Of a DNA stretch of 58,048 nt, positions 6,784 through 16,853 are shown piece after piece (the first letter of the stretch is position 1; every line of letters begins with the position of its first letter). The position numbers were made by a program, and so were the translations under genes. Source of the stretch: an uncultured Sinobacteraceae bacterium (lineage in GTDB: Bacteria > Pseudomonadota > Gammaproteobacteria > Steroidobacterales > Steroidobacteraceae); assembly GCA_937902995.1 (NCBI GenBank), contig CALEKY010000019.1, positions 1 to 58,048 on the forward strand, written 5' to 3'. A model generated the notes under the pieces. It was not told the DNA's origin. It ran no database searches and worked only from the letters and a program-made list of their open reading frames with translations.

Positions 6784-9700
6784 TTACCGTGCCACGAATT
6801 TCAGACTGCCGTTGTCGCTGATGAGCTGGTAGCCGTTTTTCGCCGCATCCGCCAGCACAGTGCTCACCATGGAGCGCGCCTTGCCGAAATTGGCGCGAAT
6901 AAAGTCGTCCGCGCGCTCGGGATCGGTTTGCAGAATCTCCAGCAGTTGCGCCTGAATCGAGCGCTGGTATTCGGCTGCTTCGGACAACCGCTGCAATAGC
7001 ACCTGGTCGTACGGCGGCGTCTGCGGCTCCGGATCCGAGCAATAGACGAAGAAGCATTCGACCGTCCTGCCGACTTGGTCGAAATCGATACTGAAATCGA
7101 AGCTGAGCTCCAAGCCGCCGATGCCGAGCGATAGACCGAGGTCGACGGAGACGGACAACACGCTGCCTTCGAGACCGCCGCCGACATCGAATTTCGCAGC
7201 CAGCGAGCCTGGGCTGTACACCGTCGCGCCGCCGCCGATGCTGCCGTAACCGCCTGAGAGGCCGGTGTTGAATCCCGCCGACGCACCCGCGCCGACCGCT
7301 TGCTCGATACCGGCCGTGATCCTGCCGTCCTGATAACCGTACTTGGTTTGGCTGCGCGCATAGACGAACACGCCGGCATTGCCTTCGATGTTGCCGTCGC
7401 CGACGGCACCCAAGCTGCCGCCCGCACCGCCACCCGCATCGACGCCTGCTTTCGCTTCGCCGCCGACGACCAAACCCGTACGGCTGAGCTTGAGACCTGC
7501 TTCTGCAGAGCCGCCCGCACCGGTGTATGCGTAACCCGGTCCCGAATCGACTCGCACTTCCAAACGCCCGTCGGCCGTCGCTTTGACTTGGATATTGCCT
7601 GCGCCGACCTTGGCAAGCGCTTGGGTCGTCGCAAGTGCGCTCGCGGTGAGATCGACAACGCCGAGGTCGATGGTCGCGCTCGCACCTGCACCCGCACCCG
7701 CGCCGACACCCGTCAAACCGATTTTCGGATCGGCGTAAGCGAACGTGTTCGTCGTGACCGGCGGCGGAGGCGGCGGCAAATCGCCTTGACCGACGAACTC
7801 TAGACCGAAGGTCGTGTCCGCATACACGTAAAGCGAGCCGCGGTTGCCGCTCCAATCGCCGAATGCCGGCAGCGGCCGGTACTTGTCGGCGTCCGGGCCG
7901 TCGAAACCGACGACCATCAAGTAATACTCGCCCGCTCTGAGATTCGACCAATCTTCCGACAGATACTCTTCGGCGTTGTAGTACCGCGCGACGACGATCG
8001 GCGCGATGGTGTCAAGCGTCTCACCGGTGCTCACGACCGAGTAGGTCACTTGACCTGGCGTGCCGTACAAGCCGAGACCGCCGATGTACACGGCGCCGGT
8101 CGTCGACCACGTGACCCAGGCAGGAACGACTTCGAGCAGGCCGGGCAAGTTGCCCGAGTCGGCCAGCGTGTAGTTGCGCGCCTTGGGACCGCTGATGCCC
8201 GTAATGACTTGCAGATAGGCACCGGGCAGCGTCGACGCATCGAGCGAGAGGAAGTTGCCGTCGAAATCGATCAGCTGCTGCTCCGCGATCAACGACGAAC
8301 CCAACACATCGCCCGGTACGAGCGAATCGAAATGAATCTGCCCGTAGCCGCCGGGACTGCGCATGACCTGCAGAGTGCAGCTCCAGCTCGTGAACTCGCA
8401 GTAGGCGAAGTTGCCGTACTGCACGGTCTGCTGGTCGATCTGCCAGCGCAGCTCGCGCGGCGTAATCGACAGCGAGCCTTGCGTCGCGCCGACGACGTCC
8501 ACGACATAGTTGTGTCCTTTCGCGCCGCCGAGCCGGCCGGTCAGGCTCCAGGTGTGCTCGCCGACTTCCTGTCGATTGGTGAGCACGAAGCGGCCTTCCC
8601 GGTCGTACAGCAACACGTCGCGCACGGCACTCGCGCCGTCGTAAAGGAAATCGAGCTCGATGCCGACTTCGTCCTCGAACAAGATGCCGGAAAGCGTTCC
8701 TTCGAGCGCACCGCCGTAGACGCTCGAATACGACGACGACAGATCGAGCGTCACCGTGCGCGGCAGCACCTGCAGCGTTCCGGTGTTGTTGATGATCCGG
8801 AAACTGTTGGCGAGCGTTCCCGATGCGAGCCGGACCGTGTAGTCGTACGTGCCCACATCGAGTCTTGGATTGCTCACGTAGGTGCCGGAGATGCTCGTTC
8901 CCGTCCGGGTCAATGTGAAACCGGCCGGTGCATCCCACAGCTGCAGATCGAGCGCAGCGAACTCCTCGCGATACGTCTGCGAACCGGAATCGTAGTAGCG
9001 ATAGCGGTATGTCCGATCGAGCGTCGCGAGCACGGCTTGATCGCCGTACACGGAGGTTCGCACCCCTAAGCCGAGATCGATCGTGAGCGGATCGACGATC
9101 CACGTGCCGCTCAGCCTGCTCGCCGGATCCAAGCGATAGTTCGAGAACGTATCGCCTGCGATGTTCACGATCTCGACGCGATACGTGCCCGCTTCCTGCA
9201 GTCCGTCGTTGAACACTTCGAGCCCGCGCGCATCCCAGTAGCGGAACTGGAATGCGAGCGACTGATCGGGCAGCAATCCCGAGACGTCGACCGTAGGATT
9301 GCCCCAGCTCTGGAACACCGTTCGCAGCGAGACGGAATCGATCCGCAGCGGTCGCGGCTCGATCGAGAACGTCCACAGATTCGACCACGGCTCGCCGTTC
9401 TGACCGGCGAGCGTGTAATTGAAGCGATCGCTGCCCGCGAGCGTGCCTTCCAACCGGTACTGCCCGACGTTCAGCAACGTCGGGAAAGCGAATCGGCCGG
9501 CGCTCGACACGGCAAAGAGATCGAGCGAGACATCGTCGCCGTCGAGCACGCCGTCGAGCCAACCGCGCGCGAGCGAATCGCCGTAGATGTGGCTCGAGCT
9601 CAGCGTGTGTCGATAGGTGAGGAGCTTCGGCTCGATGACGAGCTGACCGGCGTCCTGCCACGCGAGCGCGTAGTTGCCCGCATGCGCACCGGAGAGGCCA

Positions 9701-12700
9701 GCCGGCGTCAAGTAATACGTATTGGCGTCGGTGCGCTCTTCGAACGTCAGCCGGTCCTGCAGCGACAGCAGCGAACCGGCTTCCGGCGTGAGATGGAGCG
9801 ACTCGAGCCGGAATAGCGGGCTCGCCTCCTCGCCCGGCAACAGTCCGTCGATCGATACGAGATCGTCGATCGCGAACCACTGGTACTGCCCGTACGTCCA
9901 CGTCCGATTGGAAAACTGAACGGTCAGCGGACGTTGCACGACTTCGAACGGCATCGTCTCGACGACGTCGATCGTGTAGTTCCCGGCATCGCTGCCCGAC
10001 AAACCGCCGCTGAGTCTCAAATCGTATTCGCCGAGCGCAAGGCGCTCGGGAATGCCCGCGAGCGTGCCGTCCGGCGTCTCGATGCGAACATCGGGCGCGT
10101 GCACGTCGTCGCCGGCAAGCACCGTGCGCTTCGCCGCTTCGAGCATCGGATAATCGAGGAACGAGGCGACGAGCGCATGTTCGAGTCCGTCGCCGTAATG
10201 CATCCGCTCCACCCACCGGCCGGCGAGATCCTGGACGCCGATGCGTACTTCGATCGGACGCGGCGTGATCGTGAGCTGCGCGAAGGGTGTGTTCCAATCG
10301 AAATCGAGGACATAGTTCTTTGCGTCCTCGCCTGCCAGCCCGCGCAGATACCATTCGTACGTGCCGACGACATAGGCACCGCCCGTCGAGACGCCGATCG
10401 ACGGCTCGAGCACGATGGCGCGCACATCGTCGCCGACCACGATATTCGATCCGTACATCGGGTCTCTGAAGCCCAGCTCGAACAGGCGCCCGGTACCGAA
10501 CTGCGATTCCGTATCGAGCCGAGTGAATCCGCCGTAGACGACCGAAGGTTGCGGGATGCCGAGCGACATCAACCCAGCGGCCGTGAGCACACGCGGCTGA
10601 ATCGTCAGAACACCTGGCGTGACGCGCAGCTCGTACTTCGTTGCATCCAGCCCGGACAAGCCGTCGACGCCGAGCGAGTAGGTGCCCGCATCGAGCAGCG
10701 ACTGCGGGTTGAAACCGCCGGCGATGAACACCGCACCGAGCGAAACGAAATCGCCCGGCAGCACGCCGGTCAGCGTCACCTCCGGCAGCGTGAACCACTC
10801 GCCATAGGTGACCGCGAGATCGGGCACATCGACATACAGCGGGCGCGGAATATGAATGTGTACGCCCGGCGTGCTGCCTGCATTGTCGAGAACGTAATTG
10901 CCGGCGGCCGGACCGCCGAGAGAGACGACGCGCGCGACATAGTTGCCCGGCATGCTCCGCGTCGTGAACGGACGGCCTTGCTCATCCGTGATCGCGATTT
11001 CGAAGGTGAGCGTGCCGTTGAGAATCTCATTGAAGAGCGTGTTGGCCGTGACGACCGGCAGATCGATCGACTCGGCACCGTACATCGACACGCTCTCGCC
11101 CAGACTCCAGCGAAGCGGCCGCGGATCGATCGTAAGCGTGGCATTCGTCAGGCTTGCCCCGAGGACGTAATTGCCCGTCAGATCGACCAGTCCGTTCATG
11201 ACGAGGGAATACGTCCCGGCGGGCAACGCGCTGCTCAGCGTCTCGCCGCTCGCAATGCCGATCGAGCCCGCGAAGACCCGATTCTCATCCCACGGCATCA
11301 CGCCCCAGAATGTCGCCGTCGCGGGCAGAGAGCTGGGTGTGTCGCCGTACGTGAAGGTGTACGACGCCAGCTGATAGAGCAGCGGCCGCGGCGTGATCGT
11401 GAGCGTGCCTGCATTGCCGGACGCGGCCGGCGTGTAGTTCGGATTGCTGAGTCCGGTGACGCGTTGCTCGTACTCGCCGACGCCCGTGCGCTCGCTGAGC
11501 TCGACGCGTTCGCCGTTGCGGAACATGGCTTGTTCGGTCACCCACACCGAATCGCCCGCGAGCACACCGTGCAGCGTGACGGATCCGAAGTTGTGTTCCT
11601 CGCCGTACTGCGATGAGACATCGGTGAAGGTGTAATCGATCGGCCGCGGCTGAACGGTGTGCGTACCGAACTGATTGCCGGTCTCGGCAAGCGTGTAGTT
11701 GCTTGCATCGGCGCCGAACAGTGCAGTGACTGCGGTGTAATAGGTACCTGCAGGCGTTCTTTCGGCAGGCGTGAAGCCGTAGGGGCTGACGACGCCGGAC
11801 ACATCGTCGCCGGACAAAACGCCTTCCAGCAATGCGGCACCGAAGGTCGTTGCCAGGGTGCCGTAGACGCTGCTGCTGTTGCCGACGCTCCACGTCAGCG
11901 GCCGCGGCGTCACCGAGAAAGCGCCGATATGGTTGCCGGTATCGGCCAAGTAATAGTTGCCGACGTCGTTGCCGGACAGACTCGTCACGACGACGTCGTA
12001 GCTGCCGACGCGCAGTCGCGCATCGTGATCGACGGGCGCGCCCGACGAACGCAGTCCGATCACGCCTGAGATGTCGTCGCCCGAAAGCACGTTATCGAGC
12101 GTGACCGACGGCAGGCTGCCGAGCGAGCCGTACACCTGTGATCCGTCGTTCGCCCAGAAATGTACGGGACGAGGCGTAATCGTGAGCGTTGCGGTATCGC
12201 CAGTGCTCGGAACGAATTGGTAGTTGCCTGCTTTGTCGCCGGCGATACCGTTCAATGTGAACGCATAAGAGCCCACCGGCACGCGCAAGTCGAAACCAAA
12301 CCCGCCCTCCAGCGCTTGCAGTGCCTCGTTCGCGCGGTTGTAGAACGTCGCGACCGGAACGAGCACATCGCCGTTCGCGAGATTGTCGAACTGAATTTGC
12401 GGGACGATCGAGTTCCCGTAAACGAAGCTGCCGCTCGCGACGTTTGCGGTGACCAGCCGCGGCGTAATCGTGAGCGGCACGCTCGCCGGCGTCAGATCGA
12501 AGAAATAGCCGAAGACATCGCCTTCGAAATAGTCGAAGTCGAAAAGGCTTCTATCGATATCGAAGGTGCTCGCGGCGGCAACGGTCAGGCTGTAACCGCT
12601 GCCCACCGCTGCTTCGGCGCCCGGTCCGCCGCTGATCGCGAGCGATCCCGGCACGAGCACGCTCGCAAGAGGAAACGTGCTCTGGACGCGCGTGTGCTCG

Positions 12701-14850
12701 CTCTCGCGAATCAGGAGTCCCGACGCCTGATCGATCGACGGTTCCGGATCGCCGTAGACGCGGCTGAAGCTGCCTTCGCCGCCGAGCTCCATGCGCACCG
12801 AATCGCCGGCCGAATTGAACAGCCAGCCGAAGCGCGTCATCGCGCCGTTCTCGAAGAAGCGCACCCACCCGCTGCCCGAGAGCGGCGAGGTGTGCTCGTC
12901 GGTCCAATCGATACGCGCGGCGCGGATATCGGCAGTCGTATTCCGATTACCTCTGACGAAGATACCGCCCGTCAGCGTCACATCGCCGGACACGTTGATC
13001 TGGATGTTGGGCCGCATATCGATCCGGCTGCCGCTCTCTTCCGTGCGCAGCGACGGCACGAGCGTGGCCTCGAGCGCCGCGGCATTGATATGGCCCAGGT
13101 AAATATTGCCCGCGTATTCCCAGCCGTCTTCGAGCCGCAAACGCAGCGCGCCGGTGTCGTTCGTGAACACCGCGTCGTCGATGCTGATCGCGCCCCACCC
13201 GTCGTCGCGATGCTCGCCGAGCACGCCGTGCGATGCCGAGGCATTGCCGATGAGGGTCCAGTTGCCGCCGCCCGTACTAAACAGGCCGCTCAACGTGACC
13301 GACCTGCCGGCAATGAGCTCGAGATCGCCCGCGGCCGTGTTCGGATCCGGCCGCGCGACCGAGACTTCGAACGCTTCCCACGTGATGTCGTTGCTTGCGC
13401 GCAGGCTGACGTCGACACCCGTACCGAGCAACGCAGCGAGCGCACTGCTATCGATGTGCGTCGTGCCGTCCGGATTCGTGCCGAAGTCGACGGAACCTGC
13501 CGCGCCGCCTTCGCCCGAATCGTCGATCAAGATGTTCTTCGGATCGAGCAGCAAGAGGCCGCCCTTGCCGAGCTCGACGCGGTTCAACGCCAGCGACTGA
13601 ACTTGCGCGGCCGAAGAAATCTCCACGGCACCGCCGCTCGCCTCGCCCGTTGCACGCAAGGCTCCGTCGATGCGCGTGCGCTCGTCGCTCCACAACACGA
13701 CGCTGCCGCCGCGGCCATTCTCGCCGGTTGCCGAGACGTCGATCGTGCTCGCGGCATCGACGCTCGTCGTCGCGCTCGAAGCGAGCGACGGAAGATGCTC
13801 GTTCGCGCTAAAACGCTCGGCGTGCGGCGAACCCGCGGCGCTCGCCTTGCCGCCTTGGAACTCGCCGCCGATCCGGATGCGGCCGCCTTCGAGCGACGCC
13901 GTTGCATCGAGCGTCGCCCCGGCGAGCGTGACGTTCGCGCCGGTGATATCGATGCTGCCGCCGCGCGTCGCACCTTGCGCGGCCGACACATCGAGCGAAC
14001 CGGAGACGTGCACATTGCCGCTCGCGCTCGAGAAGACGATGCGGCCGTTCTGTTCGGCGACGCTGTTCGCGCGAATCTCGCCGGGAACATGCACGATGTC
14101 GCGCCACGCTTGGTGCACCGTTTCCGCTTTCAATACGACCGTGCCGCCTGCAGCCTCGATGTTGCCGCTGTGGCTGAGCAACGTTCCTTCGGTGAGCTCC
14201 GAGGGCAGCAGCACTTGCAAGAAACCGTCGCCGCTCAAGTCGAGCGCGATGCGTTCGCCCGCACCCAAGCCGACTTTGCCGAGCGGTGCGATGATGTAGC
14301 CCTCGTTGCTGACGCTGCTGCCGAGCAACGCTACGGTGCCGCCCTCGCCCGTGCGGATCGTGCCGCGATTCGTGACCTTGCCGCCGCGCCCGGTGAATTC
14401 GAGACGCTCGGCCATGAAGTCCTCTTCGCTGATCGGCAGCGTCGAGGCGACGAAGCCGCCGCGCGTGTCGACCAAGCCGCTCGGCGTGATCGCAATACCG
14501 TTCGGGTTGACGAGGAAAACTTTGCCGTCGGCGAATAGCGTGCCGGCCAGCGTCGAAAGGTTGTTGCCCTTGACGATGTTGAGCGTCGCAGCGTCCTTGC
14601 CGGGCTGGAGGAAATCGACGCGTGCGCCTTCGGCGATACTGAAATCCTGCCAGCGAATCACGCTGCGATTCGATTCCTGGCGAATCGTGAGCGCACGATC
14701 GCCGGCGGCTTCGATGGCGGCGTTGCCAGCCGTAACGACGCCGCCCGTCGGCACGTTCTGACCATGCGCCAGGTGACCGAGAGATGCGCCGGCGAGCAGG
14801 CTGATCCAGTTTGCCAGGTAACGCGACTTGCGTTGCAGCGGGCGCTTCAC
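6784..14850 (-). CDS. giant two-partner secreted protein (TpsA) with MBG/YDG repeats
   Basis: A 2688-residue predicted surface or secreted protein. A long signal peptide (about 1-30) is followed by a TPS/haemagglutination-activity domain (about 30-300) with the hallmark NPNGI in LFADGKVFLVNPNGIAI, then beta-helix-like Gly/Thr-rich sequence to about residue 800. From about 807 to 2350 there are about 16 units of 90-100 residues, each built as ...YG...L.GD..., G.Y...L.G..A.NY and a closing ITPRPL, the pattern of MBG/YDG domains of large adhesins. Residues about 2360-2688 differ: a PPPPPP linker, a Gly/Ala-rich region, an ECFFVYC cysteine pair and a charged helical end. The start is GTG at 14850, overlapping the TpsB stop codon by four bases (GTGA), so translation is probably coupled. 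TpsB should export it. Confidence 0.92.
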   Translation of the reverse strand: MKRPLQRKSRYLANWISLLAGASLGHLAHGQNVPTGGVVTAGNAAIEAAGDRALTIRQESNRSVIRWQDFSIAEGARVDFLQPGKDAATLNIVKGNNLSTLAGTLFADGKVFLVNPNGIAITPSGLVDTRGGFVASTLPISEEDFMAERLEFTGRGGKVTNRGTIRTGEGGTVALLGSSVSNEGYIIAPLGKVGLGAGERIALDLSGDGFLQVLLPSELTEGTLLSHSGNIEAAGGTVVLKAETVHQAWRDIVHVPGEIRANSVAEQNGRIVFSSASGNVHVSGSLDVSAAQGATRGGSIDITGANVTLAGATLDATASLEGGRIRIGGEFQGGKASAAGSPHAERFSANEHLPSLASSATTSVDAASTIDVSATGENGRGGSVVLWSDERTRIDGALRATGEASGGAVEISSAAQVQSLALNRVELGKGGLLLLDPKNILIDDSGEGGAAGSVDFGTNPDGTTHIDSSALAALLGTGVDVSLRASNDITWEAFEVSVARPDPNTAAGDLELIAGRSVTLSGLFSTGGGNWTLIGNASASHGVLGEHRDDGWGAISIDDAVFTNDTGALRLRLEDGWEYAGNIYLGHINAAALEATLVPSLRTEESGSRIDMRPNIQINVSGDVTLTGGIFVRGNRNTTADIRAARIDWTDEHTSPLSGSGWVRFFENGAMTRFGWLFNSAGDSVRMELGGEGSFSRVYGDPEPSIDQASGLLIRESEHTRVQSTFPLASVLVPGSLAISGGPGAEAAVGSGYSLTVAAASTFDIDRSLFDFDYFEGDVFGYFFDLTPASVPLTITPRLVTANVASGSFVYGNSIVPQIQFDNLANGDVLVPVATFYNRANEALQALEGGFGFDLRVPVGSYAFTLNGIAGDKAGNYQFVPSTGDTATLTITPRPVHFWANDGSQVYGSLGSLPSVTLDNVLSGDDISGVIGLRSSGAPVDHDARLRVGSYDVVVTSLSGNDVGNYYLADTGNHIGAFSVTPRPLTWSVGNSSSVYGTLATTFGAALLEGVLSGDDVSGVVSPYGFTPAERTPAGTYYTAVTALFGADASNYTLAETGNQFGTHTVQPRPIDYTFTDVSSQYGEEHNFGSVTLHGVLAGDSVWVTEQAMFRNGERVELSERTGVGEYEQRVTGLSNPNYTPAASGNAGTLTITPRPLLYQLASYTFTYGDTPSSLPATATFWGVMPWDENRVFAGSIGIASGETLSSALPAGTYSLVMNGLVDLTGNYVLGASLTNATLTIDPRPLRWSLGESVSMYGAESIDLPVVTANTLFNEILNGTLTFEIAITDEQGRPFTTRSMPGNYVARVVSLGGPAAGNYVLDNAGSTPGVHIHIPRPLYVDVPDLAVTYGEWFTLPEVTLTGVLPGDFVSLGAVFIAGGFNPQSLLDAGTYSLGVDGLSGLDATKYELRVTPGVLTIQPRVLTAAGLMSLGIPQPSVVYGGFTRLDTESQFGTGRLFELGFRDPMYGSNIVVGDDVRAIVLEPSIGVSTGGAYVVGTYEWYLRGLAGEDAKNYVLDFDWNTPFAQLTITPRPIEVRIGVQDLAGRWVERMHYGDGLEHALVASFLDYPMLEAAKRTVLAGDDVHAPDVRIETPDGTLAGIPERLALGEYDLRLSGGLSGSDAGNYTIDVVETMPFEVVQRPLTVQFSNRTWTYGQYQWFAIDDLVSIDGLLPGEEASPLFRLESLHLTPEAGSLLSLQDRLTFEERTDANTYYLTPAGLSGAHAGNYALAWQDAGQLVIEPKLLTYRHTLSSSHIYGDSLARGWLDGVLDGDDVSLDLFAVSSAGRFAFPTLLNVGQYRLEGTLAGSDRFNYTLAGQNGEPWSNLWTFSIEPRPLRIDSVSLRTVFQSWGNPTVDVSGLLPDQSLAFQFRYWDARGLEVFNDGLQEAGTYRVEIVNIAGDTFSNYRLDPASRLSGTWIVDPLTIDLGLGVRTSVYGDQAVLATLDRTYRYRYYDSGSQTYREEFAALDLQLWDAPAGFTLTRTGTSISGTYVSNPRLDVGTYDYTVRLASGTLANSFRIINNTGTLQVLPRTVTLDLSSSYSSVYGGALEGTLSGILFEDEVGIELDFLYDGASAVRDVLLYDREGRFVLTNRQEVGEHTWSLTGRLGGAKGHNYVVDVVGATQGSLSITPRELRWQIDQQTVQYGNFAYCEFTSWSCTLQVMRSPGGYGQIHFDSLVPGDVLGSSLIAEQQLIDFDGNFLSLDASTLPGAYLQVITGISGPKARNYTLADSGNLPGLLEVVPAWVTWSTTGAVYIGGLGLYGTPGQVTYSVVSTGETLDTIAPIVVARYYNAEEYLSEDWSNLRAGEYYLMVVGFDGPDADKYRPLPAFGDWSGNRGSLYVYADTTFGLEFVGQGDLPPPPPPVTTNTFAYADPKIGLTGVGAGAGAGASATIDLGVVDLTASALATTQALAKVGAGNIQVKATADGRLEVRVDSGPGYAYTGAGGSAEAGLKLSRTGLVVGGEAKAGVDAGGGAGGSLGAVGDGNIEGNAGVFVYARSQTKYGYQDGRITAGIEQAVGAGASAGFNTGLSGGYGSIGGGATVYSPGSLAAKFDVGGGLEGSVLSVSVDLGLSLGIGGLELSFDFSIDFDQVGRTVECFFVYCSDPEPQTPPYDQVLLQRLSEAAEYQRSIQAQLLEILQTDPERADDFIRANFGKARSMVSTVLADAAKNGYQLISDNGSLKFVAR

Positions 14851-16601
14851 AACCGGAATCCTCCTCTCACGAAGAATTTTTCTCCGCTACGTCCGTGCGG
14901 GTTGGCGTCGTAATGGCCGTACTCCATGGCGAGATCGAACGAGCGCCAGAACGCACGCAAACCGACGCCGAACGCGACGCTCTCCTTGCCGTACGGCGTG
15001 CCGACTTGACGGCTCGACAACCGGCCCGTCGCTCCGAACAGATAGGGCGAGAAGCTCAGCTCCTTGAAGCTCATGGGCCGCATCAATTCTTCGCGCAGCG
15101 ACCAGCCGGCATCGCTCGACAGTGCGCCGGAGTTGAACGTGGAGAGCGCGTACTCGCCGTCTAGAGAAAAAAGCTCTGCGCTCGGCAGGACGCCGTCGAG
15201 CGCGATCTGTCCGCGCAGCAGCGAGCGCGAGAGAATTCCGTAAGGCAGCGCGTAATCGAAAACCAGCGTCGTATCGAACTTGAAGAATTCCGGATCGGCT
15301 TCGGGACGCGAGAAGGCGATGCCGCTTGCTTCCGCATCGGACCGATCGCGGGCATTGAGAATGTCGAGGCCCTTGGAGAACGTGGCGTTCCAGGACAGCA
15401 GGCCGCCCGCGATGGGCACAGCCCAATCCGTCGACAGGCGCAGCACGCGCAGGCGATCCTCGCTCAGCACGAAGTCGCCGAACTCCGGGAACACGTCCTG
15501 CTGATCCATCGCTTCCAGCGCCGTCGTCAACGTGAGCGTCTGCCGGCGCGACAGCAACAGCGGATAGGAGACTCTCAGGCTATAGCGTTCGAAGTTGCTT
15601 TCGAGACGCAGGAACCAGATCGCGGGATTGCCCGGCGCCGTTTTGGAGTTCGTGTATTCCAGGTTGACCGAAAGACCGTCGTAGCCGATCGGCAACGTCA
15701 CGCCGCCGCCGACGACGCGGCGCTCGCCTTCCAGCTTCACCGCATCTTCGAGCTTCGGACCGCCGGACAGATAGGCATAGAACTGCTCGCCGAACCCGAT
15801 CGGTTGATCGACGGTGAGCCGAAACGCATGGTCCCACTCGCCCAAGCCTTCGGACATGCGGTTGTTGGCCGTATAACCGGAACTGAACAACGCCTGCTCG
15901 CCGTCGAGAATCAGCCTCACGCCGCCGACTTCTTCGCCTGCATCGAGCGCGCTGCGAAGACGCAGACCGGGTCCGCGTCCGGCGAGCGTCAGCAAACGCT
16001 CGATGACTTTCGCTTCGATTCGGCGTCGGCCGACGAGCGGTTCGAGTGTTTTTTTGACGTAGCGGCGCGCGCGGGGCGGCACGTTTTCGACATCGATCGA
16101 TTCGATGAACCCACCGACGACTTGGAGTTTCAGCGTCTCGCCGTCGCCCAGCGATTGCGGCGGAATCGCCACGCGCACCAGCAAGTAACCTTCGTTGCGG
16201 TACAGCTCTTCGATCGACGCGGCGAGCCGGTAGAGCTCCGCGCCGGACACGCGCTTGCCGCGCACCTCAGCGATCAGCGCCTCGGTCGCTTCGGACAATT
16301 GCGGAAAACCGTCGATGACTTCGACATCGCCGACGACGACGAACACCGATTCGGCGCCTTCCGGCGCGGCCGTAGGTGCGGCCTCGGGCAACTCTGCCGG
16401 CGCGACCTCAGGCTGCTCCGGCCGCAAGTCGCGCGGCGTCACGAGCGGTGCCTGCTGGGCCGAGCTCAGCATCGGCAGCAACGCGAAAATGCAAAGCGTC
16501 CCGATGTGCAGCATGCATCGCTGCACGAAGCACCAGAACTCGGAATCTGTTCGCTCGGCTCGCTTCTTCTCGTTCGATCTAGAGAGCTTTCGAAATCGCA
16601 A
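14847..16601 (-). CDS. TpsB outer-membrane transporter (ShlB/FhaC/HecB family)
   Basis: A 584-residue Omp85-superfamily pore that exports its TpsA partner across the outer membrane. A Pro/Glu/Ala-rich periplasmic linker follows the signal sequence. The POTRA-type region (about 85-210) contains the ELYRNEGYLLVRVAIPPQ and LKLQVVGGFIESI patterns, and the C-terminal 370 residues form a beta-barrel ending in FFVRGGFRL, with the terminal aromatic/hydrophobic pattern needed for barrel insertion. The start is uncertain: TTG at 16601 gives a long basic extension before the hydrophobic segment, whereas ATG at 16514 gives a short signal (MLHIGTLCIFALLPMLSSAQ). Neither has a strong ribosome binding site. 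The downstream GTGA overlap with tpsA fixes the pairing. Confidence 0.92.
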   Translation of the reverse strand: MRFRKLSRSNEKKRAERTDSEFWCFVQRCMLHIGTLCIFALLPMLSSAQQAPLVTPRDLRPEQPEVAPAELPEAAPTAAPEGAESVFVVVGDVEVIDGFPQLSEATEALIAEVRGKRVSGAELYRLAASIEELYRNEGYLLVRVAIPPQSLGDGETLKLQVVGGFIESIDVENVPPRARRYVKKTLEPLVGRRRIEAKVIERLLTLAGRGPGLRLRSALDAGEEVGGVRLILDGEQALFSSGYTANNRMSEGLGEWDHAFRLTVDQPIGFGEQFYAYLSGGPKLEDAVKLEGERRVVGGGVTLPIGYDGLSVNLEYTNSKTAPGNPAIWFLRLESNFERYSLRVSYPLLLSRRQTLTLTTALEAMDQQDVFPEFGDFVLSEDRLRVLRLSTDWAVPIAGGLLSWNATFSKGLDILNARDRSDAEASGIAFSRPEADPEFFKFDTTLVFDYALPYGILSRSLLRGQIALDGVLPSAELFSLDGEYALSTFNSGALSSDAGWSLREELMRPMSFKELSFSPYLFGATGRLSSRQVGTPYGKESVAFGVGLRAFWRSFDLAMEYGHYDANPHGRSGEKFFVRGGFRL

Positions 16602-16770
16602 ATCGAGTTTTCAGTCGACGATCAATCCGGAACGTGATCCTGAAAAATTCTCCGAGTCGAAGACGGTGACAGCGTTCGCGAATCGAAAACGTTCAGGCGT
16701 TGGATGAATCGCTTGAAACTTGCAACCGATAGACGTGTTGTGAAGGGAGAGCACCGGAGCGAAAAAAAAA

Positions 16771-16847
16771 AGACTGAAGGCTGAAGGCTGAAGACTGAAG
16801 GCTGAAGGCTGTAGCGAGTCTCGCCATAGCCCAGCGCCCAGAGCCGG
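16771..16847. repeat. compound heptad tracts (GGCTGAA and GGGCGCT families)
   Basis: Plus-strand units AGACTGA, AGGCTGA, AGGCTGA, AGACTGA, AGGCTGA, AGGCTGT at 16771-16814. Then 16823-16847, read on the minus strand, gives GGCTCTG, GGCGCTG, GGCTATG. The second tract starts about ten bases after the LysR stop codon in the sense direction; the first runs opposite. A run of ten A at about 16762-16771 flanks the first. Confidence 0.7.
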
Positions 16848-16853
16848 TAAAAG

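Noticed and set aside
8021..10798. Long open frame of about 925 residues on the minus strand
   Set aside because: It is an out-of-frame shadow of the TpsA gene, Arg-rich and without domain patterns. Similar long shadows on the plus strand at 9934-11616 and 12160-14538 were rejected for the same reason.
12551..14090. Possible toxin or transposase genes antisense to tpsA
   Set aside because: All are Arg/Ala-rich products of high-GC codon bias without motifs or ribosome binding sites.
16514..16601. ATG at 16514 as the only TpsB start
   Set aside because: It gives a short signal lacking a basic region, so I kept the longer form and noted the uncertainty instead of trimming.
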